DNA of 8,226 bases from Candidatus Cloacimonas sp. 4484_140 (GCA_002049945.1 MVCT01000040.1:1-8226); one strand, 5' to 3'; shown: positions 1 to 4,998, counted from the first letter of the stretch. Notes: a model not told the origin generated them from the letters alone. Numbers and translations are program-made.

Positions 1-1
1 G

Positions 2-118
2 GCCGTACAGAAAGTGGATGTGACAACGCCAGCGGCCCCAGATACCACCGCGCCCACTTTTGCCAGCGGTTATCCCAAGACGGCCAACGTCACGCACAAT
101 GCCTGTGCAAGTTTGTGA
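2..118 (+). CDS. Fragment of a repeat-containing surface protein (partial, no start)
   Basis: This is an open plus-strand frame entering from the window edge and closed by TGA at 116-118. The first ~31 codons read like a linker and the opening strand of an Ig/FnIII-like repeat: VDVTTPAAP, then DTTAPTFASGYPKTANVT. The D-T-T-A-P-T-F start of such modules is familiar from large secreted or S-layer-type bacterial proteins, and no other part of the protein is visible. GC is about 62% over bases 1-94 by hand count, far above the rest of the window. After codon ~31 the similarity to such repeats stops and the last seven residues (HNACASL) look like read-through into unrelated DNA. The region overlaps the tail of the alkD-like frame on the other strand, and both frames lose family resemblance between about 92 and 103. 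This is therefore probably a junction rather than an intact gene. Confidence 0.4.
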   Translation, partial: AVQKVDVTTPAAPDTTAPTFASGYPKTANVTHNACASL

Positions 119-267
119 TCTCGTCCTGTTTGTTTAGCGATTTGTCTTAAAATGGGAATTTTAACTCCGTAGGTGTACTCCGGTGTGATACCAAAACGCT
201 TCATGCCTTCGATGGAATCCTTATCGGAAGCTCGTTTGAGCTCTTTAACTATTTCTTGTACAGTCAT
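70..267 (-). pseudogene. AlkD-like DNA alkylation repair protein, N-terminal fragment
   Basis: From the ATG at 265-267 the frame encodes 65 residues beginning MTVQEIVKELKRASD. Residues 1 to ~56 match the start of the DNA alkylation repair (AlkD/HEAT-like glycosylase) family: a first helix, then GMKRFGI, YGVKIPILRQIAKQTGRDHKLAQAL. In the family the next residues are typically (E)LW..G..EAR, within a protein of roughly 220 residues. Here the frame turns into CVTLAVLG and stops at 70-72, inside the GC-rich edge segment. The rest of the glycosylase is therefore missing and no functional enzyme is encoded. The frame can be extended upstream to a TTG at 313-315, but family members usually start close to the internal ATG and neither start has a clear ribosome site. 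The intact enzyme would be a monofunctional glycosylase removing alkylated purines. The truncation may be an assembly effect and not biological. Confidence 0.7.
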
Positions 268-348
268 AGACGAAGAATGCTGAAAGCGGATATTTTTATC
301 AAGTTTATAATTCAAAGGAATATCAATTTTAATAAATCGTTGAAAGGA

Positions 349-461
349 TTAATGCTTGAAGTTAGGTTCAAACACAATCCAATCTCTCGTTGCTGACACC
401 CACTTTTGCAACGTTTTTGGAATATTTCAAAAATGTCCCTCATCCATATTTCTTTCTCCTT
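349..461 (-). pseudogene. Orphan ribosome site plus interrupted short frame (possible gene remnant)
   Basis: On the minus strand a strong AAGGAG (bases 461-456) sits 8 bases before an ATG (447-445), an excellent translation start. The frame gives only MDEGHF before TGA. If the stop is skipped, the same frame continues for about 25 codons (NIPKTLQKWVSATRDWIVFEPNFKH) to TAA at 349-351. A shifted frame stays open over the same stretch and on into the alkD leader. I recognise no protein family. It could be a decayed gene, a regulatory leader peptide upstream of alkD, or chance. Confidence 0.25.
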
Positions 462-532
462 TTTTTAACTATCCGGAATTGCTATGTTTATGAAAAATTT
501 ATGGAGTAAGCTAGATAAAATTTAACTTATTC

Positions 533-570
533 TTGACATAATTTTTTCATACTCACTTTATCCATATAAT
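533..570 (+). promoter_or_regulatory. Promoter-like elements upstream of the membrane-protein gene
   Basis: A perfect TTGACA occurs at 533-538 and a perfect TATAAT at 565-570, upstream of the 615 start. The 26-base gap is too long for a normal sigma-70 promoter (16-18), so they probably do not work as one pair. The TATAAT could use a weak -35 such as TTTTCA at 544-549 (15-base gap). Start site and activity are unproven. Confidence 0.3.
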
Positions 571-614
571 CGTCACCGGCAATTATTGCTGAAATATTAC
601 ACAAAGGAGTAACG

Positions 615-1238
615 ATGGACGAACAACTATCAATTGGTAGCATTATCTCAAATGGTTTATCCTATGGATTTAAAAACATCCTCAATCTACTTGGGGCAAT
701 TATCCTCTGGATCGTAACTATTTGGATACCTTATCTCAACATCGGAACAACGATCGGTCTCGTGGGACTAGTTGTGCATATGAGTAAGGGAGAACCTTTT
801 TCACCAACAGTTATTTTTGATGCGAAATATCGTAAGAATTTTGGTGAATTTTTCCTCTTATACGGTTTCATGGGGATCGGAATTTATTTTGCCTCAATGT
901 TATTGATCATTCCCGGCATCGTATTGCAGGTTGCGTGGGGACAGTCTCTCTATCTTTTCCTTGATAAAGGGATCAAACCACTCGGTGCGCTGAGAAAAAG
1001 CAATGATATCACCTATGGCAAGAAGTGGAGTATCTTCCTCGGCGAATTGATCCTTATGCTTATCGTTGGTATTATCTTTGTAATTGTTGTCGCGATCTTT
1101 TCTAAGATATGGGGATTTCTTGGCGGACTTTTTACATTTATTGGTATTATCGTCATTATTGCAATTGCGATGGGTGTGAAAGCTTATATTTACAGCGTTC
1201 TTTCCAAAGAAGTCGAACCTGAAGTAGAAACTGAATAG
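615..1238 (+). CDS. Polytopic membrane protein of unknown function (DUF975 / YciC-like)
   Basis: A 207-residue, strongly hydrophobic protein with probably four to six membrane segments, near residues 23-56, 78-115, 138-162 and 165-195. The charged C-terminus (EPEVETE) is likely cytoplasmic. The middle carries the layout of the DUF975/YciC/GPDPase-membrane-domain group: a helix ending in IPGI (99-102), another hydrophobic stretch, then an amphipathic LGALRKSNDITYGKKW (123-138) leading into the next helix. No catalytic motif is visible and the function is unknown; members of this group are simply integral inner-membrane proteins. The start is supported by AAGGAG at 604-609, five bases before ATG. 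It appears to be monocistronic or a leading gene, since a strong hairpin terminator follows within 25 bases of the stop. The family assignment rests on motif layout only; membrane location is near certain. Confidence 0.8.
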   Translation: MDEQLSIGSIISNGLSYGFKNILNLLGAIILWIVTIWIPYLNIGTTIGLVGLVVHMSKGEPFSPTVIFDAKYRKNFGEFFLLYGFMGIGIYFASMLLIIPGIVLQVAWGQSLYLFLDKGIKPLGALRKSNDITYGKKWSIFLGELILMLIVGIIFVIVVAIFSKIWGFLGGLFTFIGIIVIIAIAMGVKAYIYSVLSKEVEPEVETE

Positions 1239-1262
1239 GTGTAATTCCTAAAGATACATTTT

Positions 1263-1294
1263 AAGAGAGGAATGAAAGTTCCTCTCTTTTTCTT
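1263..1294 (+). terminator. Rho-independent terminator after the membrane-protein gene
   Basis: A perfect 10-bp stem (1263-1272 with 1279-1288) with a 6-base loop TGAAAG is followed by a run of T broken by one C (1287-1294). It sits 24 bases after the 1238 stop. The T-run ends only three bases before the ATG of the next gene, so it could also act as an attenuator controlling read-through into the HAD/glycerate kinase pair. Confidence 0.85.
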
Positions 1295-1297
1295 ATA

Positions 1298-1906
1298 ATG
1301 CCCATTACTATCACTCATATCATTTTTGATCTTTCAGAAGTCCTTATTAGAGGGTTGGTTGGAATCGATAATGAAGTCGGGAAACTGATTGGGAATCAAT
1401 CTGATAATTTGCTGAGAAAATTCGGAGGAGAGGATCTGCGAGCACTCTGCAGGAATGAAATCATTGAGGATGATTATCTGAAGAAAATCATTACAAAGGA
1501 AAAATGGAGTTGCTCACCTGATGAACTGAAACGGGTTATCAGAAATAATTTTCATCATATAATTGGAGAGATGGATGAGCTTGTCGCAGAACTTTCAAAA
1601 AAATATTCACTAATACTTCTCAGTGATCATGCAAAAGAATGGATAAATTATATTGAAGGATATCATGATTTCTTGAACCATTTTTCCTACAGAAAATACT
1701 CTTTTGATACCGGTCATTTGAAGTATGAAATCCATAATTTTAAGATACTGTTAAATGATTTGAATATTCCATCGAGTTCCTGCTTGTTCATCGATGACAG
1801 GAAGGAAAATATTGAAACTGCGCAGCAATGCGGCATAAAAGGGATATTGTTCAAGGATCAGGACCAATTGATCAAAGAATTGGCTCGCTATGGTGTGTTT
1901 TTATGA
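1298..1906 (+). CDS. HAD-superfamily phosphatase (HAD-IA, YihX-like, divergent)
   Basis: A 202-residue haloacid-dehalogenase-fold protein, predicted to hydrolyse a small phosphorylated metabolite in the cytoplasm. Motif I is IIFDLSEVL, with nucleophile Asp11; the usual second Asp is Ser13. Motif II is LILLSD (Ser109). Motif III Lys142 lies in HLKYE, where family members usually have K-P-E. Motif IV is LFIDDRKEN (Asp166, Asp167), and a helical cap lies at about 15-95. It is a divergent relative of the HAD gene at 3269-3886 on the opposite strand. No other in-frame start exists, because the upstream frame closes at 1262-1264. The ATG has no Shine-Dalgarno sequence and lies directly after a terminator T-run. 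Its TGA overlaps the ATG of glycerate kinase (ATGA, 1903-1906), so the two are almost certainly co-translated. That suggests a role next to glycerate or sugar-acid phosphates, which is inference. The substrate cannot be read from the sequence. Confidence 0.85.
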   Translation: MPITITHIIFDLSEVLIRGLVGIDNEVGKLIGNQSDNLLRKFGGEDLRALCRNEIIEDDYLKKIITKEKWSCSPDELKRVIRNNFHHIIGEMDELVAELSKKYSLILLSDHAKEWINYIEGYHDFLNHFSYRKYSFDTGHLKYEIHNFKILLNDLNIPSSSCLFIDDRKENIETAQQCGIKGILFKDQDQLIKELARYGVFL

Positions 1907-3276
1907 AACAGGATAACTACTTAGATATTCTGAAAGACCTTTTTTATGAAGGTATCCGGGCGGTTGATCCTTACTGCCTTATTCAAAATTATCTCAGCTT
2001 GGAAAAGGATACTCTGATCCTCCGCAAACAAAATGATTATACCTTATTCAATCTTGAAAATTTTGATGAAATACTGGTTATTGGAGCAGGAAAAGCAAGC
2101 GAGCGAATGGCTGAAGGTGTATATGATATTTTAGGTGATAGAATTGACGGTGGGCTGATTGTTACAAAAGCCACACGTTATCCTCACATTGGCAAAATCC
2201 ATGTTCTGGAAGCAGGTCATCCTTTACCGGATAAATGGAGTGTCGAATGTGGTATTGCTCTGCAGGTCAGGACGCATCGGTCAAAGGAAAAGACACTTTT
2301 TATTTCTTTGATCTCAGGTGGTGCATCTTCTCTGATCGAAGTGCCACGCATCGATAAAGTGGATGGAGTTACTGTCGCTCTTACGCTTGAAGATGTTATT
2401 TCAACTCATGCTGCACTCATCCGGAGCGGTGCTTCAATTGATGAAATAAACTGTGTTCGCAAGCACATTTCCATGATAAAGGGCGGGTATCTCTCTGCAT
2501 GGATGTATCCTGCAACAGCGCTCAATTTTATTCTCTCTGATGATGAGCTCGACCGCATCGGTGTGATTGGCTCAGGATTGACCACGTATGATGATTCCTC
2601 TTTTGATGATATGCTCTGGATAATCGAAAAATATGATCTGGCTCAGAAAATTCCTGAGAAAGTTATGAGAATTGTTCAATGGGGAGTGGATGAGAAAATT
2701 CTAGATACACCAAAAACCGAGAAGCTTGTTTTTGATAAAACTGAGAACATTATGATCGGAAACAATGCCATTGCCCTGGATGCCGTAGAGAACATGGCTC
2801 AAACACTTGGATTTGGTGCAGAAAGAAATGCAGATTGGGTGAAGGGAGAAGCGCGAGAGGCTGGACGGAGACTATTTCATAAAGCATTAGAGATCAAGCA
2901 AGATAAGTCTGCTGATAAACCAATTCTTTTCATTTGTGGTGGTGAAACGACTGTTACGATTTGTGGAGAAGGAAAGGGTGGAAGAAACCAGGAAATGGCA
3001 CTCGCTTTTCTTGATGAGATGAAAAAAAGCGGAACACGCTCCGAAGGGATTTATTTTCTTTCAGCCGGCACGGACGGAAATGACGGACCTACCGATGCCG
3101 CAGGAGCATTCGCATCGTACGAGATCTTACAAACAGCAAAAATGATGGATCTTTCAATGGATGAGTACCTTTCCAGAAATGATTCTTATGCTTTTTTTGA
3201 TGCTTGCGGGTATTTGTTCAAGACCGGTTTGACCGGTACCAATGTATGTGATATCCAATTAATTCTAATCACATAA
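1903..3276 (+). CDS. gckA: Glycerate 2-kinase (DUF4147 / MOFRL family)
   Basis: A 457-residue cytoplasmic kinase predicted to convert D-glycerate plus ATP to 2-phosphoglycerate, feeding sugar acids or serine carbon into lower glycolysis. The N-terminal DUF4147 domain (about 5-240) carries VIGAGKAS (59-66, with the Lys reported as catalytic in the family), SGGASSL (138-144) and HISMIKGG (188-195). The C-terminal MOFRL domain (about 340-455) carries CGGETTVT (345-352), GKGGRNQE (357-364), GTDGNDGPTDAAGA (389-402), NDSYAFF (426-432) and TGTNVCDIQ (444-452). Length is normal. I chose the ATG at 1903, which overlaps the HAD stop. An in-frame ATG at 1828 would add 25 non-family residues read out of frame through the HAD gene. 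No ribosome site is present, as expected for coupled translation. Two usually conserved prolines are Leu (IGSGLT, Leu226; TGLTGTN, Leu443). The 3' end overlaps the converging HAD gene by 8 bases. The symbol is by family; ttuD is also used. Confidence 0.93.
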   Translation: MKQDNYLDILKDLFYEGIRAVDPYCLIQNYLSLEKDTLILRKQNDYTLFNLENFDEILVIGAGKASERMAEGVYDILGDRIDGGLIVTKATRYPHIGKIHVLEAGHPLPDKWSVECGIALQVRTHRSKEKTLFISLISGGASSLIEVPRIDKVDGVTVALTLEDVISTHAALIRSGASIDEINCVRKHISMIKGGYLSAWMYPATALNFILSDDELDRIGVIGSGLTTYDDSSFDDMLWIIEKYDLAQKIPEKVMRIVQWGVDEKILDTPKTEKLVFDKTENIMIGNNAIALDAVENMAQTLGFGAERNADWVKGEAREAGRRLFHKALEIKQDKSADKPILFICGGETTVTICGEGKGGRNQEMALAFLDEMKKSGTRSEGIYFLSAGTDGNDGPTDAAGAFASYEILQTAKMMDLSMDEYLSRNDSYAFFDACGYLFKTGLTGTNVCDIQLILIT

Positions 3277-3886
3277 TTCCGATTCTTTCAAGCTCATTCA
3301 CCATTTGGTCATAGCTTTCAACGTGAATTACTTTCATTCCAATCTTTTCTGCAGCAAGAATATTCTCGTAATTATCATCCAAAAATACTGCTTCATTTGG
3401 ATGAATCTGTAAATAGTCCAGAACACATTGGAAGGAGTCCTGCTCTGGTTTGCGGAAACCAATCTCGTTTGATGAGAATATCTTTTCAAAATATGGAAGG
3501 ATTGGAGTGCACATTTCCTGCCACATTGGCACGTGAATTTCATTGGTATTGGATAGGGCGACAATTCGATACGACTTTTTTAGATTTCTTAAAAGCACTT
3601 CAATATTCCCGCGAGGTTGAATGAGAATTTGCTTCCATCCTTCATCGAACTCTTTCTGGGAAAGTGTTATGTTCAAGCATTTTGAAACATATTTTCTAAA
3701 TATTTCTGGAATGATCTCTCCTCTTTCAAATTGTGCATAAGTTTCGTCAAAGGGAAAGGCGACATATAAAATTTCTGGTTGTATTCCACAAACTTCAGCC
3801 CAGTAGTCGCATGCATTTTTGGGTGAAATATCAATGATGACATTCCCAAGATCAAAGATGAGGGCTTTGTATTTCTGCGTGTGCAT
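3269..3886 (-). CDS. HAD-superfamily phosphatase (HAD-IA, YihX-like)
   Basis: A 205-residue HAD hydrolase close in pattern to E. coli YihX, a reported alpha-glucose-1-phosphate phosphatase. Motifs: ALIFDLGNVI (nucleophile Asp12, with Gly14 at the +2 position as in YihX); a helical cap around 20-95 including FERGEI and DEGW; IVALSNTNEIH (Ser112, Asn113); IGFRKPE (Lys146); VFLDDNYENI (Asp170, Asp171). It probably dephosphorylates a sugar or other small phosphate in the cytoplasm; the substrate is not determinable. Its ATG shares one base with the TAA of the upstream UPF0316 gene (TAATG, 3884-3888), indicating one transcript and coupled translation. Its last 8 bases overlap the end of glycerate kinase on the other strand, so there is no room for an ordinary terminator between the two converging units. 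It resembles the 1298-1906 HAD protein in length, motif IV and C-terminal helix, so the pair may be ancient paralogues. Confidence 0.92.
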   Translation of the reverse strand: MHTQKYKALIFDLGNVIIDISPKNACDYWAEVCGIQPEILYVAFPFDETYAQFERGEIIPEIFRKYVSKCLNITLSQKEFDEGWKQILIQPRGNIEVLLRNLKKSYRIVALSNTNEIHVPMWQEMCTPILPYFEKIFSSNEIGFRKPEQDSFQCVLDYLQIHPNEAVFLDDNYENILAAEKIGMKVIHVESYDQMVNELERIGIM

Positions 3887-4488
3887 TACTTACTTTTTCT
3901 TTTGAATCTGAACAAACGCGGGTATGCTTTGAGTTTTGGAAACATTCGACGTCTTTCTTTTTTTGGTATAGCCCATTCGCTTAGTGCACGCACATCCTCA
4001 AAAGTATAAAGAGCATTCTCATTGTATTTTTTAATTGCAGCAATAACGTTTCGGATATCTTTTCTCTTTACAGGAAGAAAAATGATCTCCACTTTGCCGT
4101 CATTAGCTGTAGCAGGAATGTTTGTGACGCGATAGCCCAGTCCGCGAAAATGAGCAATAAGTTCCCTTGCTTTTTTCATAGTTATTATTCGAAGCAAGAC
4201 AATACCCATTGCAAGTTTTTGTTCGAGAAAAATACCTACAAAATTTCCCATGGCAAACCCACCAGCATAAGCTATATAGTTCGTTATATTTGTAAGATTT
4301 TGCATGACCTGCCCGATGACGACAAGCCAGATAAAAACCTCAAAGAAGCCAATAATAGGTGCCAGGAACTTCATGCCGCGGTTCACAAAAATGATCCGTA
4401 GTGTACCGAGAGACACGTCGAATACACGTGATATGAATATCAAAAATGGAAGCAAGGCATAAGAAATAAGTCCTGAATCTGAAAACAT
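3886..4488 (-). CDS. UPF0316 membrane protein (DUF5698 + DUF2179)
   Basis: A 200-residue protein with three N-terminal membrane helices (about 7-28, 40-62 and 70-92) and a soluble C-terminal DUF2179 domain (about 95-170), matching the UPF0316 family in order and length. Recognisable stretches are SRVFDVSLGTLRIIFVNRG (20-38), the GFFEVFIWLVVIGQV helix (47-61), and AYAGGFAMGNFVGIFLEQKLA (73-93). The DUF2179 part alternates strand and helix (GLGYRVTNIPA, GKVEIIFLPVKRKD) in a ferredoxin-like manner. The basic tail (KKERRR...KRKSK, 176-200) should be cytoplasmic. The molecular function of the family is unknown; DUF2179 is also attached to YitT-type membrane proteins, which suggests ligand sensing, but this is not shown. 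No clear ribosome site precedes the ATG. It is the first gene of a two-gene unit with the HAD phosphatase, and the palindromic element lies directly upstream. Confidence 0.9.
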   Translation of the reverse strand: MFSDSGLISYALLPFLIFISRVFDVSLGTLRIIFVNRGMKFLAPIIGFFEVFIWLVVIGQVMQNLTNITNYIAYAGGFAMGNFVGIFLEQKLAMGIVLLRIITMKKARELIAHFRGLGYRVTNIPATANDGKVEIIFLPVKRKDIRNVIAAIKKYNENALYTFEDVRALSEWAIPKKERRRMFPKLKAYPRLFRFKRKSK

Positions 4489-4544
4489 ATTATTCTAAAT
4501 TTGAGTCCACTCTAAAAGTTCAATTTAAAAAATCGAGAAACCGT

Positions 4545-4582
4545 TCCCGGTGAAATAAAAAGGATAAAAGCATTTCACGGGA
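4545..4582. repeat. Left hairpin of the composite element
   Basis: TCCCGGTGAAAT (4545-4556) pairs with ATTTCACGGGA (4572-4582): 11 pairs with one bulged G and a 15-base A-rich loop. AACCGT (4539-4544) can extend the stem with ACGGTT (4591-4596). Confidence 0.75.
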
Positions 4583-4615
4583 TAAATAAAACGGTTAATG
4601 CGTTTTTTTGTTTCA

Positions 4616-4679
4616 TTAACCACCAACTTACCTGGTGAAATATCCTGTGGATTTCACAGGTTAAAAAGTTGGTGGGTAA
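4616..4679. repeat. Central hairpin of the composite element
   Basis: A two-step stem. The outer part TTAACCACCAACTT (4616-4629) pairs with AAGTTGGTGGGTAA (4666-4679), 13 of 14. The inner part CCTGGTGAAAT (4631-4641) pairs with ATTTCACAGG (4651-4660) with one bulged G. The loop is ATCCTGTGG (4642-4650). This is the most stable-looking local structure in the window. Confidence 0.85.
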
Positions 4680-4682
4680 TTG

Positions 4683-4713
4683 TCCCGTTAAATCCTTTTT
4701 CATTTAACTGGGA
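4683..4713. repeat. Right hairpin of the composite element
   Basis: TCCCGTTAAAT (4683-4693) pairs with ATTTAACTGGGA (4702-4713): 11 pairs with one bulged T and an 8-base loop CCTTTTTC. The stem changes relative to the other hairpins are compensated (GTGAAAT/ATTTCAC becomes GTTAAAT/ATTTAAC), so pairing is kept while sequence changes. Confidence 0.75.
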
Positions 4714-4813
4714 TCGGTTTCCAAATATTTAAAATTTTCTAACATATTTATAATCATAACCTTTTTTAGAGTAAGATTAAGTTTCTATTATTTTTTAAAT
4801 TATAAAATTTCAT

Positions 4814-4993
4814 TTATGATAAACTCTTTCCACCGATGCCAAAGTTCTCACGGGGAACTTCATCGATTCGAACGTAGATATATTGTTCGGGTTTGCCAGT
4901 AATTTCAGCAACAACATCTGTCAACCTTTTGATCAAAAGTTCTTTCTTTTCTTTTGATAATTCTCCTGCGTTTTCAAGCGTAATGATCGGCAT
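4814..4993 (-). CDS. 4-oxalocrotonate tautomerase-family protein, small
   Basis: A 59-residue gene: MPIITLENAGELSKEKKE at the start, VVAEITGKPEQYIYVRIDEVP in the middle, and ENFGIGGKSLS at the end. This is the compact 4-OT fold (beta-alpha-beta, normally a hexamer of ~62-residue chains). The initiator Met is followed by Pro, the N-terminal catalytic proline of the family, and the FGIGG turn with Phe50 (numbering from Pro1) is intact. An ungapped comparison with the classical xylene-pathway 4-OT, from memory, puts Leu at position 11 and Tyr at 39, where that enzyme has its two substrate-binding arginines; an Arg occurs at 41. Tautomerase chemistry is likely, but oxalocrotonate is probably not the substrate. 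It starts 9 bases after the ABC-F stop, with its AAGGAG overlapping that stop codon, so it is co-transcribed with the ABC-F gene. No aromatic-degradation genes are nearby. Confidence 0.92.
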   Translation of the reverse strand: MPIITLENAGELSKEKKELLIKRLTDVVAEITGKPEQYIYVRIDEVPRENFGIGGKSLS

Positions 4994-4998
4994 AATAG

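Larger units (their letters stand above)
316..614. other. Gene-poor interval between alkD fragment and membrane-protein gene
   Basis: No gene of convincing length lies here. The interval holds an orphan ribosome site with ATG and a broken short frame on the minus strand (about 349-461), AT-rich DNA at 470-530, and promoter-like elements at 533-570 followed by the ribosome site AAGGAG (604-609) of the next gene. No tRNA or obvious terminator hairpin was seen. Confidence 0.6.
4537..4721. repeat. Composite palindromic element (three hairpins inside a larger inverted repeat)
   Basis: The outer arms 4537-4565 and 4692-4721 are inverted repeats: GAAACCG/CGGTTTC ends, then CCC/GGG, then GAAAT- and AAAAAGGAT-type blocks, with a few mismatches and one bulge. 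Inside are three local hairpins (4545-4582, 4616-4679, 4683-4713). All are built from one half-site, present six times in alternating orientation, consensus CCYG[G]TGAAAT: CCCGGTGAAAT (4546-4556), CCCGTGAAAT (4581-4572, minus), CCTGGTGAAAT (4631-4641), CCTGTGAAAT (4660-4651, minus), CCCGTTAAAT (4684-4693), CCCAGTTAAAT (4712-4702, minus). Another 8-bp perfect stem GGTTAATG/CATTAACC (4593-4600 with 4614-4621) competes with the central one. It encodes no transposase and has no GTAG typical of classic REP sequences. A non-autonomous MITE/REP-like repeat or a structured leader RNA are the main options. Confidence 0.8.
4489..4813. other. Intergenic region filled by a nested palindromic element
   Basis: This 325-base gap separates the tautomerase gene from the UPF0316 gene, both on the minus strand. 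The middle (4537-4721) is a composite palindrome described separately. It is bracketed by a perfect 9-base inverted repeat ACTCTAAAA (4509-4517) / TTTTAGAGT (4764-4772). The remaining flanks, especially 4723-4813, are almost pure A/T. I see no protein-coding frame, and no convincing promoter for UPF0316: TTGAAC (4523-4518) and TAGAAT (4497-4492) are 20 bases apart and too close to the ATG. Confidence 0.7.

Noticed and set aside
1828..1902. Upstream in-frame ATG extending glycerate kinase by 25 residues
   Set aside because: The extra residues are the HAD gene read in another frame, with no family similarity. The ATG at 1903 overlaps the HAD stop in a standard coupling arrangement.
4150..4401. 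Plus-strand open frame of 83 codons opposite UPF0316
   Set aside because: It is the complement of the membrane-helix region of a recognisable gene and has no independent support.
4492..4523. Promoter for UPF0316 from TTGAAC and TAGAAT
   Set aside because: The gap is 20 bases and the -10 would end only three bases before the ATG, placing the start site inside the gene.
4521..4780. CRISPR array suspected from the repeated GTGAAAT words
   Set aside because: The copies alternate in orientation and form hairpins with unequal spacing. There are no direct repeats with uniform unique spacers and no cas genes.
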